Shown: positions 1-7,800, numbered from the stretch's first letter. The stretch is 15,938 bases of DNA from an uncultured Oscillospiraceae bacterium (GCA_910578965.1 CAJTSP010000054.1:1-15938); one strand, 5' to 3'. Notes: generated by a model not told the origin, from the sequence alone. Translations and numbers: made by a program.

Positions 1-122
1 GGCTCGGCGGGCGCACCGCCCTGGCTGCCGGTATCACGCCCTGCCCCGCCGGAGCCGCCGCAGCCGGCAAGGCACGTAAGCACCAGGCAGAATACAAGCA
101 AAAGCGCAAGGATCCGTTTCAT
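1..122 (-). CDS. Lipoprotein, N-terminal part only
   Basis: The ATG at 122 opens a reading frame that runs off the left edge, so only about 40 residues are visible. They begin MKRILALLLVFCLVLTCLAGC, a type II signal peptide with positive residues, a hydrophobic core and a lipobox (L-A-G-C, lipidated Cys at residue 21). A Gly/Ser-rich linker follows, as is usual between lipid anchor and folded domain in Gram-positive lipoproteins. The protein should be attached to the outer face of the cytoplasmic membrane. An AAGGA-type ribosome site lies about 8 bases upstream. The folded domain is outside the window, so function cannot be assigned; a solute-binding protein is one common possibility, but nothing here shows it. 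The ORF was too short and truncated to be caught by length-based calling. Confidence 0.8.
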   Translation of the reverse strand, partial: MKRILALLLVFCLVLTCLAGCGGSGGAGRDTGSQGGAPAE

Positions 123-225
123 CTGCTGTCCTTCCTTCCAAATGCAATGTTCCCCGCAATGGACATGGCAGCCCTGCCTATATCATTCTGCGCACCCTGC
201 CCCGCGGACGATAAAACTGTTATTT

Positions 226-254
226 ATTGTACCATATACTCCCGCGCATTTCCA
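226..254 (-). promoter_or_regulatory. Probable promoter of the lipoprotein gene
   Basis: On the minus strand a TACAAT -10 box (226-231) is preceded, after a 17-base spacer, by TGGAAA (249-254). This gives a leader of about 100 bases before the lipoprotein ATG at 122. The -35 match is moderate and there is no independent support. Confidence 0.4.
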
Positions 255-441
255 CCGCTTTCGGCAGAAAAATGTACTTTTTACAACTCCGAAAACAGTT
301 TCGGCATACCCCCTGCGCGGCGCCGGCCCTTGGGGCGCGGCGGGCAAAGCCTTTTTGTCGGTATGGGGTCCAGCGGCCCCATGCCCCCTTACCTTATATC
401 CGACCGGGAGACCGTTTGTGCCGGACAAATAACCCTGTGTC
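255..441. other. Non-coding stretch between the lipoprotein promoter and the ilv terminator
   Basis: No credible gene is seen here. The short overlapping frames on both strands lack ribosome sites and recognisable protein character. A GC-rich hairpin of the form ATGGGG...CCCCAT lies near 362-382 but has no T-tract. The stretch separates the end of the ilv operon from the promoter of the lipoprotein gene on the same strand. Confidence 0.5.
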
Positions 442-489
442 AAAAAAGGCGCTCTCGGGAGCCGCCGGCTCATCGAAAGCGCCTTTTTT
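442..489 (-). terminator. Intrinsic terminator closing the ilvBNCD operon
   Basis: A perfect 12-base inverted repeat, AAAAAAGGCGCT (442-453) and AGCGCCTTTTTT (478-489), lies 25 bases beyond the ilvD stop codon. A GC-rich stem flanked by A6 and T6 can stop transcription in either direction; here the minus-strand operon is the obvious user. Confidence 0.93.
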
Positions 490-513
490 ATAAACCACAG
501 AAAATACTCCGGC

Positions 514-2172
514 TTACTCCATTACGGCGCCCTTGTCGGCCCCGCTGACGATGCGGGCGTAGCGGGCAAGCCAGCCGCTCTTGATCTTGGGCTCGGGGGC
601 GGTGTAGGCAGCCCGGCGGGCGGCCAGCTCCTCCTCGGCGACATGCAGGGTGATGGCCGCGGCCGGGATGTCGATGGTGATCGAGTCGCCCTCTTGCACC
701 AGACCGATGGGGCCGCCGCTGGCCGCCTCGGGCGAGACGTGCCCGATGGACGCCCCGCGGGAGGCCCCGGAAAAGCGGCCGTCGGTGATGAGGGCCACGG
801 TTTTGTCCAGCCCCATGCCGGCCAGCGCGCTGGTGGGGTTGAGCATCTCCCGCATGCCGGGGCCGCCCTTGGGCCCTTCGTACCGGATAACCACCACGTC
901 GCCGTCCTTGATCTGACCGGCATAGATCGAGGCGATGGCCTCCTCCTCGCTGTCAAACACCCGGGCGGGGCCGGTGTGGGTGAGCATCTCGGGCGCCACC
1001 GCGCTGCGCTTGACCACGCAGCCGCGCGGCGCAAGGTTGCCCCAGAGGATCTGGATGCCGCCGGTGGGCGAATAGGGGTTTTCGATGGGGCGGATGGCGT
1101 TTGTATCCCGGACGGCCGCGCCGGCGATGTTCTCCCCCACCGTTTTGCCGGTGGCGGTGACGAGCGAAAGGTCCAAAAGGCCCTTTTTGGCAAGCTCGGC
1201 CTGCACGGCCGGGATGCCGCCCGCGGCCCAGAGGTCCGGCATGTGGGTGGGGCCGGCCGGGGCCAGATGGCAGAGGTTGGGCACCTTTTCGCTCATCTCG
1301 TTGAACATAGCAAGGTCGAGGGGGACCCCCGCCTCCCGGGCGATGGCCAGCAGGTGCAGCACGCTGTTGCTGCTGCAGCCCAGGGCCATATCGCAGGCCA
1401 GGGCGTTGCGGATGCTCTTTTCGTTGATGATGTCCCGGGCCTTGATGTCCCGGCGCACCAGCTCCATCACCGCCATGCCGGCGTGCTTGGCAAGCTGGGT
1501 GCGGCCGGAGTGCACCGCCGGGATGGTGCCGTTGCCGGGCAGCCCGATGCCGATGGCCTCGCACAGGCAGTTCATGCTGTTGGCGGTGTACATACCGCTG
1601 CAGCTACCGCAGCCCGGGCAGCAACCCTGCTCGCACTCGTCCAACTGCTGGGCGGTGATGAGGCCGGCCTTGTAGGAGCCCACCGCCTCGAACATCTTGG
1701 ACAGGCTGATCTCCTGCCCCTCAAAGCTGCCGGCCAGCATAGGGCCGCCGCTGCACACAACGCAGGGGATGTTGAGCCGCACCGCCGCCATGACCATGCC
1801 GGGCACGATCTTGTCGCAGTTGGGCACCAGCACCAGGCCGTCCAGTTGGTGGGCGATGGCCATGGTCTCGACGCTGTCGGCAATCAGCTCCCGGCTGGCC
1901 AGGCTGTACTTCATGCCGATGTGGCCCATGGCAATGCCGTCGCAAACCCCGATGGCCGGGATGAGGATGGGGGTGCCGCCGGCCATGCGCACCCCTGCCT
2001 TGACCGCCTCGGCCAGTTTGTCTAGATGGACATGGCCGGGCACGATCTCGCTGTGGGCGCTGACCACCCCGATGAGCGGGCGCTCCAGCTCCTCCTTGGT
2101 AAAGCCGCAGGCGTAAAAGAGGCTGCGGTTGGGGGCGCGCTCGGCGCCCTTGGTTACTTGGTCGCTGCGCAT
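514..2172 (-). CDS. ilvD: Dihydroxy-acid dehydratase IlvD
   Basis: This enzyme dehydrates 2,3-dihydroxy-isovalerate and 2,3-dihydroxy-3-methylvalerate to the 2-keto acid precursors of valine/leucine and isoleucine, using an Fe-S cluster and Mg2+ in the cytoplasm. At 552 residues it has the usual length. Visible motifs are the cluster/metal segment PNCDK (Cys119, Lys121, the family's carbamylated Mg ligand), CCPGCGSCSGMYTANSM with Cys185/188/191, and near the C-terminus DGRFSGAS (about 464-471), which carries the catalytic serine. The segment around residue 40 (SAHSEIVPGHVHL) lacks the extra cysteine found in [2Fe-2S] homologues, as in the E. coli-type [4Fe-4S] enzyme. I chose the ATG at 2172 because AGGAG sits 10 bases upstream and the homologous region begins at once; the frame stays open to 2328, but that extension looks non-coding. 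It is the last gene of the ilv operon, 337 bases after ilvC. Confidence 0.97.
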   Translation of the reverse strand: MRSDQVTKGAERAPNRSLFYACGFTKEELERPLIGVVSAHSEIVPGHVHLDKLAEAVKAGVRMAGGTPILIPAIGVCDGIAMGHIGMKYSLASRELIADSVETMAIAHQLDGLVLVPNCDKIVPGMVMAAVRLNIPCVVCSGGPMLAGSFEGQEISLSKMFEAVGSYKAGLITAQQLDECEQGCCPGCGSCSGMYTANSMNCLCEAIGIGLPGNGTIPAVHSGRTQLAKHAGMAVMELVRRDIKARDIINEKSIRNALACDMALGCSSNSVLHLLAIAREAGVPLDLAMFNEMSEKVPNLCHLAPAGPTHMPDLWAAGGIPAVQAELAKKGLLDLSLVTATGKTVGENIAGAAVRDTNAIRPIENPYSPTGGIQILWGNLAPRGCVVKRSAVAPEMLTHTGPARVFDSEEEAIASIYAGQIKDGDVVVIRYEGPKGGPGMREMLNPTSALAGMGLDKTVALITDGRFSGASRGASIGHVSPEAASGGPIGLVQEGDSITIDIPAAAITLHVAEEELAARRAAYTAPEPKIKSGWLARYARIVSGADKGAVME

Positions 2173-2509
2173 TTTCTTCACGCTCCTGTTATCGCTGTTT
2201 GGCCAAACATCGTTTGACAAGGGCACGCATGGTTTTTGGGGCAAAAGGAATATAAAGCAAAAAGGTAAAAACTCTTTTATTCCCCAAAAAGACCTTTGCC
2301 CAAAAACTCCGCAGGACCGGCAGGGCACGGCCAGTGGTGCGATGGCAAGGCGGCGTGCCGTGGGAATCCGGTGGATTCCAAGGTGCGCGGGCGCAGCCAG
2401 CGTGCCGCTGGAGCCAGGCTGCCGGCGTGTGGGCCCTTGTTAAGAGATGGACGGCCTATACGGGGCGGGCCTGCCGGCCCTCCCCCTTTGATGAAACCTG
2501 CCCTTTTGC
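2173..2509 (-). other. Untranslated gap between ilvC and ilvD
   Basis: This 337-base stretch holds no convincing gene. Next to the ilvC end is a strong hairpin (GGGGCGGGCC 2462-2471 with GGCCCTCCCC 2476-2485, one mismatch) without a T-tract. A second one-stem palindrome, CCAGCG-TGC-CGCTGG, lies near 2390-2404. Near ilvD is an AT-rich patch in which 2232-2248 can pair either with 2282-2290 or, imperfectly, with 2293-2307. No T-tract-backed terminator and no good internal promoter is seen, so ilvD is probably read through from ilvC. The hairpins may set stability or processing of the transcript; that is inference. Confidence 0.5.
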
Positions 2510-3520
2510 TTATTTATGCAGCCAGCTCATCATCTCGCGCAGCTTGGCGCCCACCGCCTCCACCGGGTGCTGGGCCTGCATGCGGCGGGTGGCCAGGAAC
2601 TTGGCCCGACGGCCGCTGCTCATCTCGGTCATGAACTCGCTGGCAAAGGTGCCGTCCTGGATCTCGCGCAGCACCTGCTTCATCTCCTTGCGGGTGGCGT
2701 CGGTGATCAGCCGGCGGCCGGTGCGGTAGTCGCCGTACTCGGCGGTATTGCTGATCGAGTAGCGCATCTTGCCAAAGCCGCCCTCGTTGATGAGGTCCAC
2801 GATCAACTTCATCTCGTGGATGCACTCAAAGTAGGCCATCTCGGGCTCGTAGCCGGCCTCCACCAGGGTGTCAAAGCCCGCGTGCATCAGCTCGCAGACG
2901 CCGCCGCAGAGCACCGCCTGCTCGCCAAAGAGGTCGGTCTCGGTCTCCTCGCGGAAGCTGGTCTCCAGGATGCCGGCCCGGCCCGCGCCGATGCCCGAGG
3001 CATAGGCCAGCGCGTACTCCTTGGCCTTGCCGCTGTAGTCCTGCTCGACCGCGATCAGGCTGGGCACCCCCTTGCCCTCCAGGTACTGGCTGCGCACCGT
3101 ATGGCCCGGCCCCTTAGGGGCGATCATGATGACGTCGATGTCCTTTTGGGGCTTGACGAACTGGAAATGGATGTTGAAGCCGTGGGCAAAGGCCAGGATA
3201 TCGCCCTCCTTCATGTTGGGGGCCACCTGCTTATTGTAGATGTCGGCGGCCAGCTCATCCGGCACCAGCATCATCACAAGGTCGCCGGCCTTGGCGGCGT
3301 CCTCAATGCTCATCACCGAGAGGTTGGGGTTGGCCGCGGCAAATGCAGCGGCCTTTTCCCAGTGGCCGCTGCCCTCCCGCAGGCCGACAACCACCTTGAC
3401 CCCGCTCTCGGCAAGGTTCATGGCGTGGGCGTGCCCCTGGCTGCCAAAGCCGATGACCGCAACCGTCTTGCCGTCCAACATGCCGAGGTTGCAGTCGGTG
3501 TCGTAGTACTTTTTAATCAT
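2510..3520 (-). CDS. ilvC: Ketol-acid reductoisomerase (class I) IlvC
   Basis: The enzyme isomerises and reduces 2-acetolactate or 2-aceto-2-hydroxybutyrate to the 2,3-dihydroxy acid used by IlvD, with NAD(P)H and Mg2+. The 336-residue length is that of class I enzymes. The Rossmann nucleotide motif GFGSQGHAHA lies at residues 24-33, and the cofactor-specificity loop LREGSGHWEKA follows at 47-57. Catalytic residues are in place: H113, K136 (APKGPGH), metal ligands D196 and E200 (ETDLFGEQ), E232 and E236 (FECIHEMKLI), and substrate-binding S257. An AAGGAG ribosome site precedes the ATG by about 11 bases. The gene follows ilvN after a 182-base spacer that contains hairpins. Assignment is secure; NADH or NADPH preference is not decided here. 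Confidence 0.98.
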   Translation of the reverse strand: MIKKYYDTDCNLGMLDGKTVAVIGFGSQGHAHAMNLAESGVKVVVGLREGSGHWEKAAAFAAANPNLSVMSIEDAAKAGDLVMMLVPDELAADIYNKQVAPNMKEGDILAFAHGFNIHFQFVKPQKDIDVIMIAPKGPGHTVRSQYLEGKGVPSLIAVEQDYSGKAKEYALAYASGIGAGRAGILETSFREETETDLFGEQAVLCGGVCELMHAGFDTLVEAGYEPEMAYFECIHEMKLIVDLINEGGFGKMRYSISNTAEYGDYRTGRRLITDATRKEMKQVLREIQDGTFASEFMTEMSSGRRAKFLATRRMQAQHPVEAVGAKLREMMSWLHK

Positions 3521-3557
3521 GATCCAAACACTCCTTTTTGCTTTCCCATCAATACGG

Positions 3558-3576
3558 CGGCCGCGCGGCGCGGCCG
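3558..3576 (-). other. Strong hairpin just upstream of ilvC
   Basis: CGGCCGCG (3558-3565) and CGCGGCCG (3569-3576) form a perfect 8-bp stem with a 3-base loop in the leader of ilvC, 38 bases before its ATG. TACGGC (3553-3558) and GCCGTA (3573-3578) offer a second register. There is no T-tract. A role as an RNA processing or stabilising element in the ilvN-ilvC spacer is a guess. Confidence 0.4.
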
Positions 3577-3585
3577 TACCTGCTT

Positions 3586-3604
3586 AAAACCCGCCCCCGG
3601 CGGG
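3586..3604 (-). terminator. Possible weak terminator between ilvN and ilvC
   Basis: On the minus strand a perfect 6-bp stem (3590-3595 with 3599-3604, 3-base loop) is followed by only four T residues (3589-3586). It could cause partial termination after ilvN and so lower ilvC-ilvD output relative to ilvBN. The short stem and short T-tract keep confidence low. Confidence 0.4.
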
Positions 3605-3702
3605 GAAAAACGTTGTGTTGAGGCTTTTGCCCGGGCCGGCGCCGCCAGGGCGCAAAGCCACCGGGCCAAACGGCCGCCCAAAAGCGCGGCATGCCGCCGG
3701 GC

Positions 3703-4248
3703 CTAAAAATCCCGCTTGCCAAAGGGGGTGGTGATGGCGTTGGTTTGGGACAGCTCGTCCGGCTCCTCCGCCCCGCCCCGCGCCAGGGCGGTAACCCCGG
3801 TACGGCACATCTCCAGAATATGGAAGCTCTCAAACATCTTTAAAAAGGCGTCGATCTTTTCCGGCTCGCCGGTAAGCTCGAGCACCATGCTCTGGGGCGA
3901 AAGGTCGATGATCTTGGCCTTGTAGATGCCCGCGATCTCCCGCAGCTCGCTGCGGTTGGCCGAATCGGCCGCCACCTTGATGAGCAGCAGCTCCCGCAGA
4001 AGGCTGCGGGCGGTGTCCAGCCGGAAAACCCTGCGGGTTTCCTCCAGCCGGGCGGTTTGCAGCATCACCTGCGCAAGCAGGGCGTCATCATCGTCCACCA
4101 CAAGGGTGATGCGGCTGATGGCCGGGTCGTCGGTAGCCGAAACGGTGAGGCTGTCGATGTTGAAGCCCCGGCGGCCAAACAAGCTCGAAATGCGGGTAAG
4201 CACGCCGGCATGGTTATCCACCAAAAGGCTTACCACCTGTTTTTTCAT
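3703..4248 (-). CDS. ilvN: Acetolactate synthase small (regulatory) subunit IlvN
   Basis: This is the regulatory partner of IlvB: it raises activity of the catalytic subunit and, in this family, binds branched-chain amino acids (typically valine) for feedback inhibition. Residues 4-75 form the ACT domain, opening VSLLVDNHAGVLTRISSLFG and continuing RGFNIDSLTV. Residues about 80-160 match the C-terminal ALS small-subunit domain, including the typical ELREIAGIYKAKIIDL and a MVLELTGEPEKIDAF segment. The 181-residue length is slightly longer than the usual 160-175, owing to a polar tail after about residue 160. The ATG lies 16 bases after the ilvB stop and is served by AAGGGGG, so the two subunits are probably translated together. 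Confidence 0.96.
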   Translation of the reverse strand: MKKQVVSLLVDNHAGVLTRISSLFGRRGFNIDSLTVSATDDPAISRITLVVDDDDALLAQVMLQTARLEETRRVFRLDTARSLLRELLLIKVAADSANRSELREIAGIYKAKIIDLSPQSMVLELTGEPEKIDAFLKMFESFHILEMCRTGVTALARGGAEEPDELSQTNAITTPFGKRDF

Positions 4249-4264
4249 AAATGGCAGCCCCCTT

Positions 4265-5929
4265 TCAGGACATCATAAGATCCTCCACCGTGCCGCCGGC
4301 GGGGATCATGGGCAGGACCTTTTCGTCCTTGTCGATCACGCATTCGATCCAGGCCGGCTTTTTGGAGGCCAGCGCCCGGCGGAACGCCTCCTCAAACTGG
4401 GCCAGGCTTTCGCAGTGGTAGCCGGCCAGGCCAAAGCCCTCGGCCAGCTTGACATAATCGGTTTTGCGGTGCGGGTCGGTGCTGGAGTAGCGCCGGTCGT
4501 AAAACACCGTTTGCCACTGGCGCACCATGCCCAGCACCTGGTTGTTGAAGATGACCGTGATGATGGGCAGATCGTAGCTGACGGCGGTGCAGGCCTCGTT
4601 GAGGTTCATATGAAAAGAGCCGTCGCCCGTAAACAGAACGACCGGGGTATCCCGCCCCACCGCCACCTGCGCGCCGATGGCTGCGCCGTAGCCAAAGCCC
4701 ATGGTGCCCAGCCCGCCGCTGGTCAAAAAGCCCCGGCTTTTGACATGCCGCAGGTACTGGGCGGCCCACATCTGGTGCTGGCCCACGTCGGTTACATACA
4801 CCGCCTCGGGGCCGGCCATCTCGCAGCAGCAGCCGATGACCTGATGGGGCATCAGCCGGTCGTCGTGGTCCTTGGGGTGGTAATCAAGGCTCTGCCAGGA
4901 GTGGATGCGGGCCAGCCAATCCTCGTGCTGGGCCGGCTCGATGAGGGGCAGCAGCGCGTCCAGGATGTGGGCGGCGTCCCCCACAAGGCTGTGGGTGACC
5001 TGCACGTTCTTGTTGATCTCGCTGGGGTCGATGTCGATCTGGATGATCCGGGCCTTGGAGGCAAAGGTGCTGGGGTTGAGGGCCACCCGGTCGCTGAAGC
5101 GGGTGCCGATGGCCAGCACCACGTCCGCCTCGCTTACCGCCTTGTTGGTGGTATAGCTGCCGTGCATGCCCAAAAGCCCCAAGTTGAGGGGGTGGCGGCA
5201 GTCCAATACGCCGGCCGCCATCAGGGTGTGGGTGGCGGGGATCTGGGCCTTTTCGATCAGGGCCTTCATGGCGTGGCAGGCCTTGCTGGAACGCACCCCG
5301 CCCCCAAAGTAGATGATGGGGCGCTTGGCGTCGCCCAGCATCCAGGCGGCTTTTGCCACCGCCGCCCGGCTGAAGGTAAGGGTGGTGGTGGGCTGCTGGG
5401 GCGGCTCGGGAATAAACTCGGCCAAAGCGGCGGTGACGTCCTTGGGGATGTCCACCAGCACCGGGCCCTTGCGGCCGGCCTGCGCAATGTGGAAGGCCCG
5501 GCGCAGGGTGGCGGCCAGCTCGTCCACATGGCGCACCACAAAATTGTGCTTGGTGATGGGCATGGTGATGCCCGCGATGTAGACCTCCTGGAAGCTGTCC
5601 CGCCCAATGAGGCCGGTGCCCACGTTGCCGGTAACGGCCACCATGGGGATGCTGTCCATATACGCGGTGGCGATGCCGGTGACCAGGTTGGTGGCCCCCG
5701 GGCCGCTGGTGGCCAGCACCACCCCGGTTTTGCCGGTGGCGCGGGCGTAGCCGTCGGCCGCGTGGGCGGCGCCCTGCTCGTGCGCCGTCATGATATGGGT
5801 GATCCTGTCGCGGTATTGGTAGAGTGCGTCGTACAAATTGAGCACCGCACCCCCCGGGTACCCAAACAGGGTGGTGGCCCCCTGCTCGATCAGCACCTCG
5901 GCAAAGATCTGCGCGCCGGTCAGTTTCAT
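4265..5929 (-). CDS. ilvB: Acetolactate synthase large (catalytic) subunit IlvB
   Basis: This thiamine-diphosphate enzyme condenses two pyruvates to 2-acetolactate, or pyruvate and 2-ketobutyrate to 2-aceto-2-hydroxybutyrate: the first common step of branched-chain amino acid synthesis. At 554 residues it has family length. The catalytic glutamate is E51 in TAHEQGAAHAADGYAR. The ThDP-Mg motif starts GDGS at 435-438 and ends with the NN pair at 462-463. The central FAD-binding-type domain (about 190-330) and the C-terminal ThDP domain are both present. An anabolic enzyme is indicated by the adjacent ilvN and the ilvC/ilvD genes, rather than a catabolic AlsS. GGGAGCGGAG upstream of the ATG is the ribosome site. 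It is the first gene after the T-box terminator. Confidence 0.98.
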   Translation of the reverse strand: MKLTGAQIFAEVLIEQGATTLFGYPGGAVLNLYDALYQYRDRITHIMTAHEQGAAHAADGYARATGKTGVVLATSGPGATNLVTGIATAYMDSIPMVAVTGNVGTGLIGRDSFQEVYIAGITMPITKHNFVVRHVDELAATLRRAFHIAQAGRKGPVLVDIPKDVTAALAEFIPEPPQQPTTTLTFSRAAVAKAAWMLGDAKRPIIYFGGGVRSSKACHAMKALIEKAQIPATHTLMAAGVLDCRHPLNLGLLGMHGSYTTNKAVSEADVVLAIGTRFSDRVALNPSTFASKARIIQIDIDPSEINKNVQVTHSLVGDAAHILDALLPLIEPAQHEDWLARIHSWQSLDYHPKDHDDRLMPHQVIGCCCEMAGPEAVYVTDVGQHQMWAAQYLRHVKSRGFLTSGGLGTMGFGYGAAIGAQVAVGRDTPVVLFTGDGSFHMNLNEACTAVSYDLPIITVIFNNQVLGMVRQWQTVFYDRRYSSTDPHRKTDYVKLAEGFGLAGYHCESLAQFEEAFRRALASKKPAWIECVIDKDEKVLPMIPAGGTVEDLMMS

Positions 5930-5986
5930 CTTGTTTCTCCGCTCCCTTATCCGTGTTCTGCCCTTTTTGGCCGCGGCGCTGCCGTT

Positions 5987-6033
5987 AAAAAAGGCCCCTG
6001 TCTCTCAAAAAATTCAAGAGACAAAGGCCTTTT
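5987..6033 (-). terminator. T-box-controlled terminator upstream of ilvB
   Basis: On the minus strand AAAAGGCC, two bases able to form G-U pairs, and TGTCTCT pair with AGAGACA, GG and GGCCTTTT, ending in a T6 run (5992-5987). This is a long intrinsic terminator placed 58 bases before the ilvB ATG. Its 5' arm contains TCTCT, which can instead pair with the AGAG of the T-box, so formation of the antiterminator would break this stem. Confidence 0.93.
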
Positions 6034-6296
6034 GCCGCACAAAAGGGCGCTCTGCGGTACCACTCTCATTGCCGCCCGCGCCCCAAAGGGCCGGCGGCCG
6101 CTCGCCGCACTGTATCGGGTGCGCCCGGCCGCATCTACTAAGGCGCAGCCCTTTTGCAGGGCACGCGCCGGTTCTGGCGGCTGCTCCGGGAGGAGTTCGC
6201 CCCGCTGCCGTACCGCTGCCTTTGCACCAAACCGGCAGCTCTCTGTGGGCCTGTACAGGGGGTTACTTGTTCCCATCCTCGCGTTTTGCCTATTGC
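5987..6296 (-). promoter_or_regulatory. T-box leader (probable leucine specifier) of the ilv operon
   Basis: The leader of ilvB has the hallmarks of a T-box riboswitch. In transcript order they are: Stem I with AACAAGTAACC (about 6271-6261), the AGAGAGC motif (6243-6238) and the distal GGTTTGGTGCAAAGG loop; then, on the 3' side, GGCGAACTCC, where GAA is followed by CTC (6195-6193), the expected specifier position, giving Leu; then further helices; then the T-box itself, AGAGTGGTACCGCAG (6066-6052), close to the family consensus AGGGTGGNACCGCG. The TGGT bulge would pair with an ACCA tRNA end (A at position 73, as in tRNA-Leu). The intrinsic terminator follows. Known T-box logic: uncharged tRNA stabilises the antiterminator and lets RNA polymerase reach ilvB. 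The family call is secure; the specifier reading is probable. Confidence 0.93.
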
Positions 6297-6301
6297 TCAC
6301 C

Positions 6302-6330
6302 ATTATAATAAAGAAGGCGGGGCTTGTCAA
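6302..6330 (-). promoter_or_regulatory. Consensus sigma-A promoter of the ilv operon
   Basis: TTGACA (6330-6325) and TATAAT (6307-6302) match the consensus perfectly with a 17-base spacer on the minus strand. Transcription should start near 6295, just before Stem I of the T-box. Such a strong promoter fits an operon whose control is exerted afterwards by termination. Confidence 0.95.
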
Positions 6331-6374
6331 ATGTTTTCTTTTGGCAGGCGGGCCGGCTGTTTTGGCCGGGGCTC

Positions 6375-7757
6375 CTACTCTTTTGGCGGATCGCCCTCCC
6401 CCGCCGGCCCGGCCGGCAGGGTTTTGAAAAAGAAGAGGATAAAGGGCAGCGAGGTCAAAAAGGTCAGCAGGTCGGCGATGGCCTGGGCGGTCTGCACCCC
6501 GGCGATGCCCAGCACCGCCGGCAGCAGCCCGATGAGCGGGATAAAATAGATCCCCTGCCGCAGGCAGGACAAAATGGTGGCCTTGCCGCTTTGGCCGATG
6601 CTCTGGAACAGCATATTGGCACAGGTGCTGGCCGGCATGGTAAGCAGGGCAGCGCACTGGCAGCGCAGGGCAAAGGCCCCGGTGGTTACCACCGCGGGGT
6701 CATCCCGGAAGAGGCCCACGATATGGGGGGCGGCCAAAAACCCGCCGAGGGCCAGCACCCCCATGGCGGCCTCGCCCAGCAGCAGGGTAAAAAAGAAGGC
6801 CTGCCGCACCCGGCCGTACCGCTTTGCGCCGTAGTTGTAGCCGCACACCGGCTGAAAGCCCTGCCCGATGCCCAGCATCACCGAAAAGACCAGCATAAAA
6901 ATGCGCCCCACAATGGCCATGGCGGCCACGGCCGCGTCGCCGTACACCGCCGCGCTTTTATTCAGCAGCACCGAGGCCATGCTGGCAAGCCCCTGCCGCG
7001 AAAGGCTGGGAAAGCCGGTTTTGATGATCGGCCCAAGGCAGGCCGCCGCGCCCCTGGCGTGGCGGGGGTGCAGGCTGGTTTGGGCCCTGCCGCGCAGAAA
7101 AAAGCTGAGCAGGATGCCAAAGCTGACGCACTGCGAAAGGCAGGTGGCCAGCGCGGCCCCCGCGATGCCCAGCTTGAAGCCAAAGATGAACAGCGGGTCA
7201 AGCAGCATGTTGAGCACCCCGCCCGTGGTAAGCCCGACCATGGAAAAGGCGGCCTTGCCCTCGGCGCGCAGAAGGTTGTTCATTACAAAGCTGGCGGTCA
7301 TGACCGGGGCGGCCAGCAGGATGTAAAAGGCATAGTCCCGCGCAAAGGGCAGGATGGTGGGCGTAGCGCCCAAAAGAGCCATCAGAGGATCCATAAACAG
7401 GCGGCCCAGCACCGTAAGGGCCAGCCCAAAGCCGATGGCAGTATAAAAGGCGGCGGCCGCATACCGGCTGGCGGCAGCGTCCTGCCGGCTGCCAAGGCAG
7501 CGGCTCACCAGGCTGCCCGCGCCCATACCCAGGGTAAAGCCGATGGCCTGGATCACCGCCATCAGGCTGAACACAACGCCCACGGCACCCGAGGCGCTGG
7601 TGCCCAACTGGCTGACAAAAAAGGTATCGGCCATGTTGTACACCGCCGTAACCAGCATGCTCACCACGGTAGGGGCCGCGAGGGTGAGCACGAGCCGGAG
7701 GATGGGGGTAGCGGTCATTTTTTGATACTGTGCCTGCCGTGCATCCAAATGTTTCAC
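6375..7757 (-). CDS. MATE-family efflux transporter (first copy)
   Basis: This is a 12-helix membrane exporter of the MATE family, whose members expel drugs or metabolites in exchange for Na+ or H+. The N-terminus carries the typical opening TATPILRLVLTLAAPTVVSMLV and YNMADTFFVSQLG. GMGAGSLVSRCLG sits in the second helix pair, and the second half repeats the fold around GIGQGFQPVCGYNYGA. I chose a GTG start at 7757 (460 residues), because it gives the usual short cytoplasmic lead and lies just downstream of a good promoter; the purine-rich AGAGAAAG before it is only a modest ribosome site. An ATG at 7718 (447 residues) is the alternative. The frame is open to 7988, but that part overlaps the promoter and looks non-coding. 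Substrate is unknown. The gene ends 45 bases before the ilv -35 box, without a clear terminator. Confidence 0.93.
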   Translation of the reverse strand: MKHLDARQAQYQKMTATPILRLVLTLAAPTVVSMLVTAVYNMADTFFVSQLGTSASGAVGVVFSLMAVIQAIGFTLGMGAGSLVSRCLGSRQDAAASRYAAAAFYTAIGFGLALTVLGRLFMDPLMALLGATPTILPFARDYAFYILLAAPVMTASFVMNNLLRAEGKAAFSMVGLTTGGVLNMLLDPLFIFGFKLGIAGAALATCLSQCVSFGILLSFFLRGRAQTSLHPRHARGAAACLGPIIKTGFPSLSRQGLASMASVLLNKSAAVYGDAAVAAMAIVGRIFMLVFSVMLGIGQGFQPVCGYNYGAKRYGRVRQAFFFTLLLGEAAMGVLALGGFLAAPHIVGLFRDDPAVVTTGAFALRCQCAALLTMPASTCANMLFQSIGQSGKATILSCLRQGIYFIPLIGLLPAVLGIAGVQTAQAIADLLTFLTSLPFILFFFKTLPAGPAGEGDPPKE

Positions 7758-7800
7758 GTCGCTTTCTCTTTTTTTGCTCTTTTTGCCCTTATTGTATCTT

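Noticed and set aside
643..2025. A 460-codon open frame on the plus strand inside ilvD
   Set aside because: It lies antisense to a certain gene, and its protein is a His/Gly/Ala-rich composition artefact of GC-biased third positions.
2173..2328. N-terminal extension of ilvD to 2328
   Set aside because: The added residues are not IlvD-like, and the ATG at 2172 has a good ribosome site and gives the family length.
2516..3706. A long plus-strand open frame across ilvC
   Set aside because: Antisense shadow of ilvC; no ribosome site and no family resemblance.
3926..6427. An 833-codon plus-strand open frame across ilvN, ilvB and the T-box leader
   Set aside because: It spans well-supported genes and a structured leader on the other strand; composition is that of a shadow frame.
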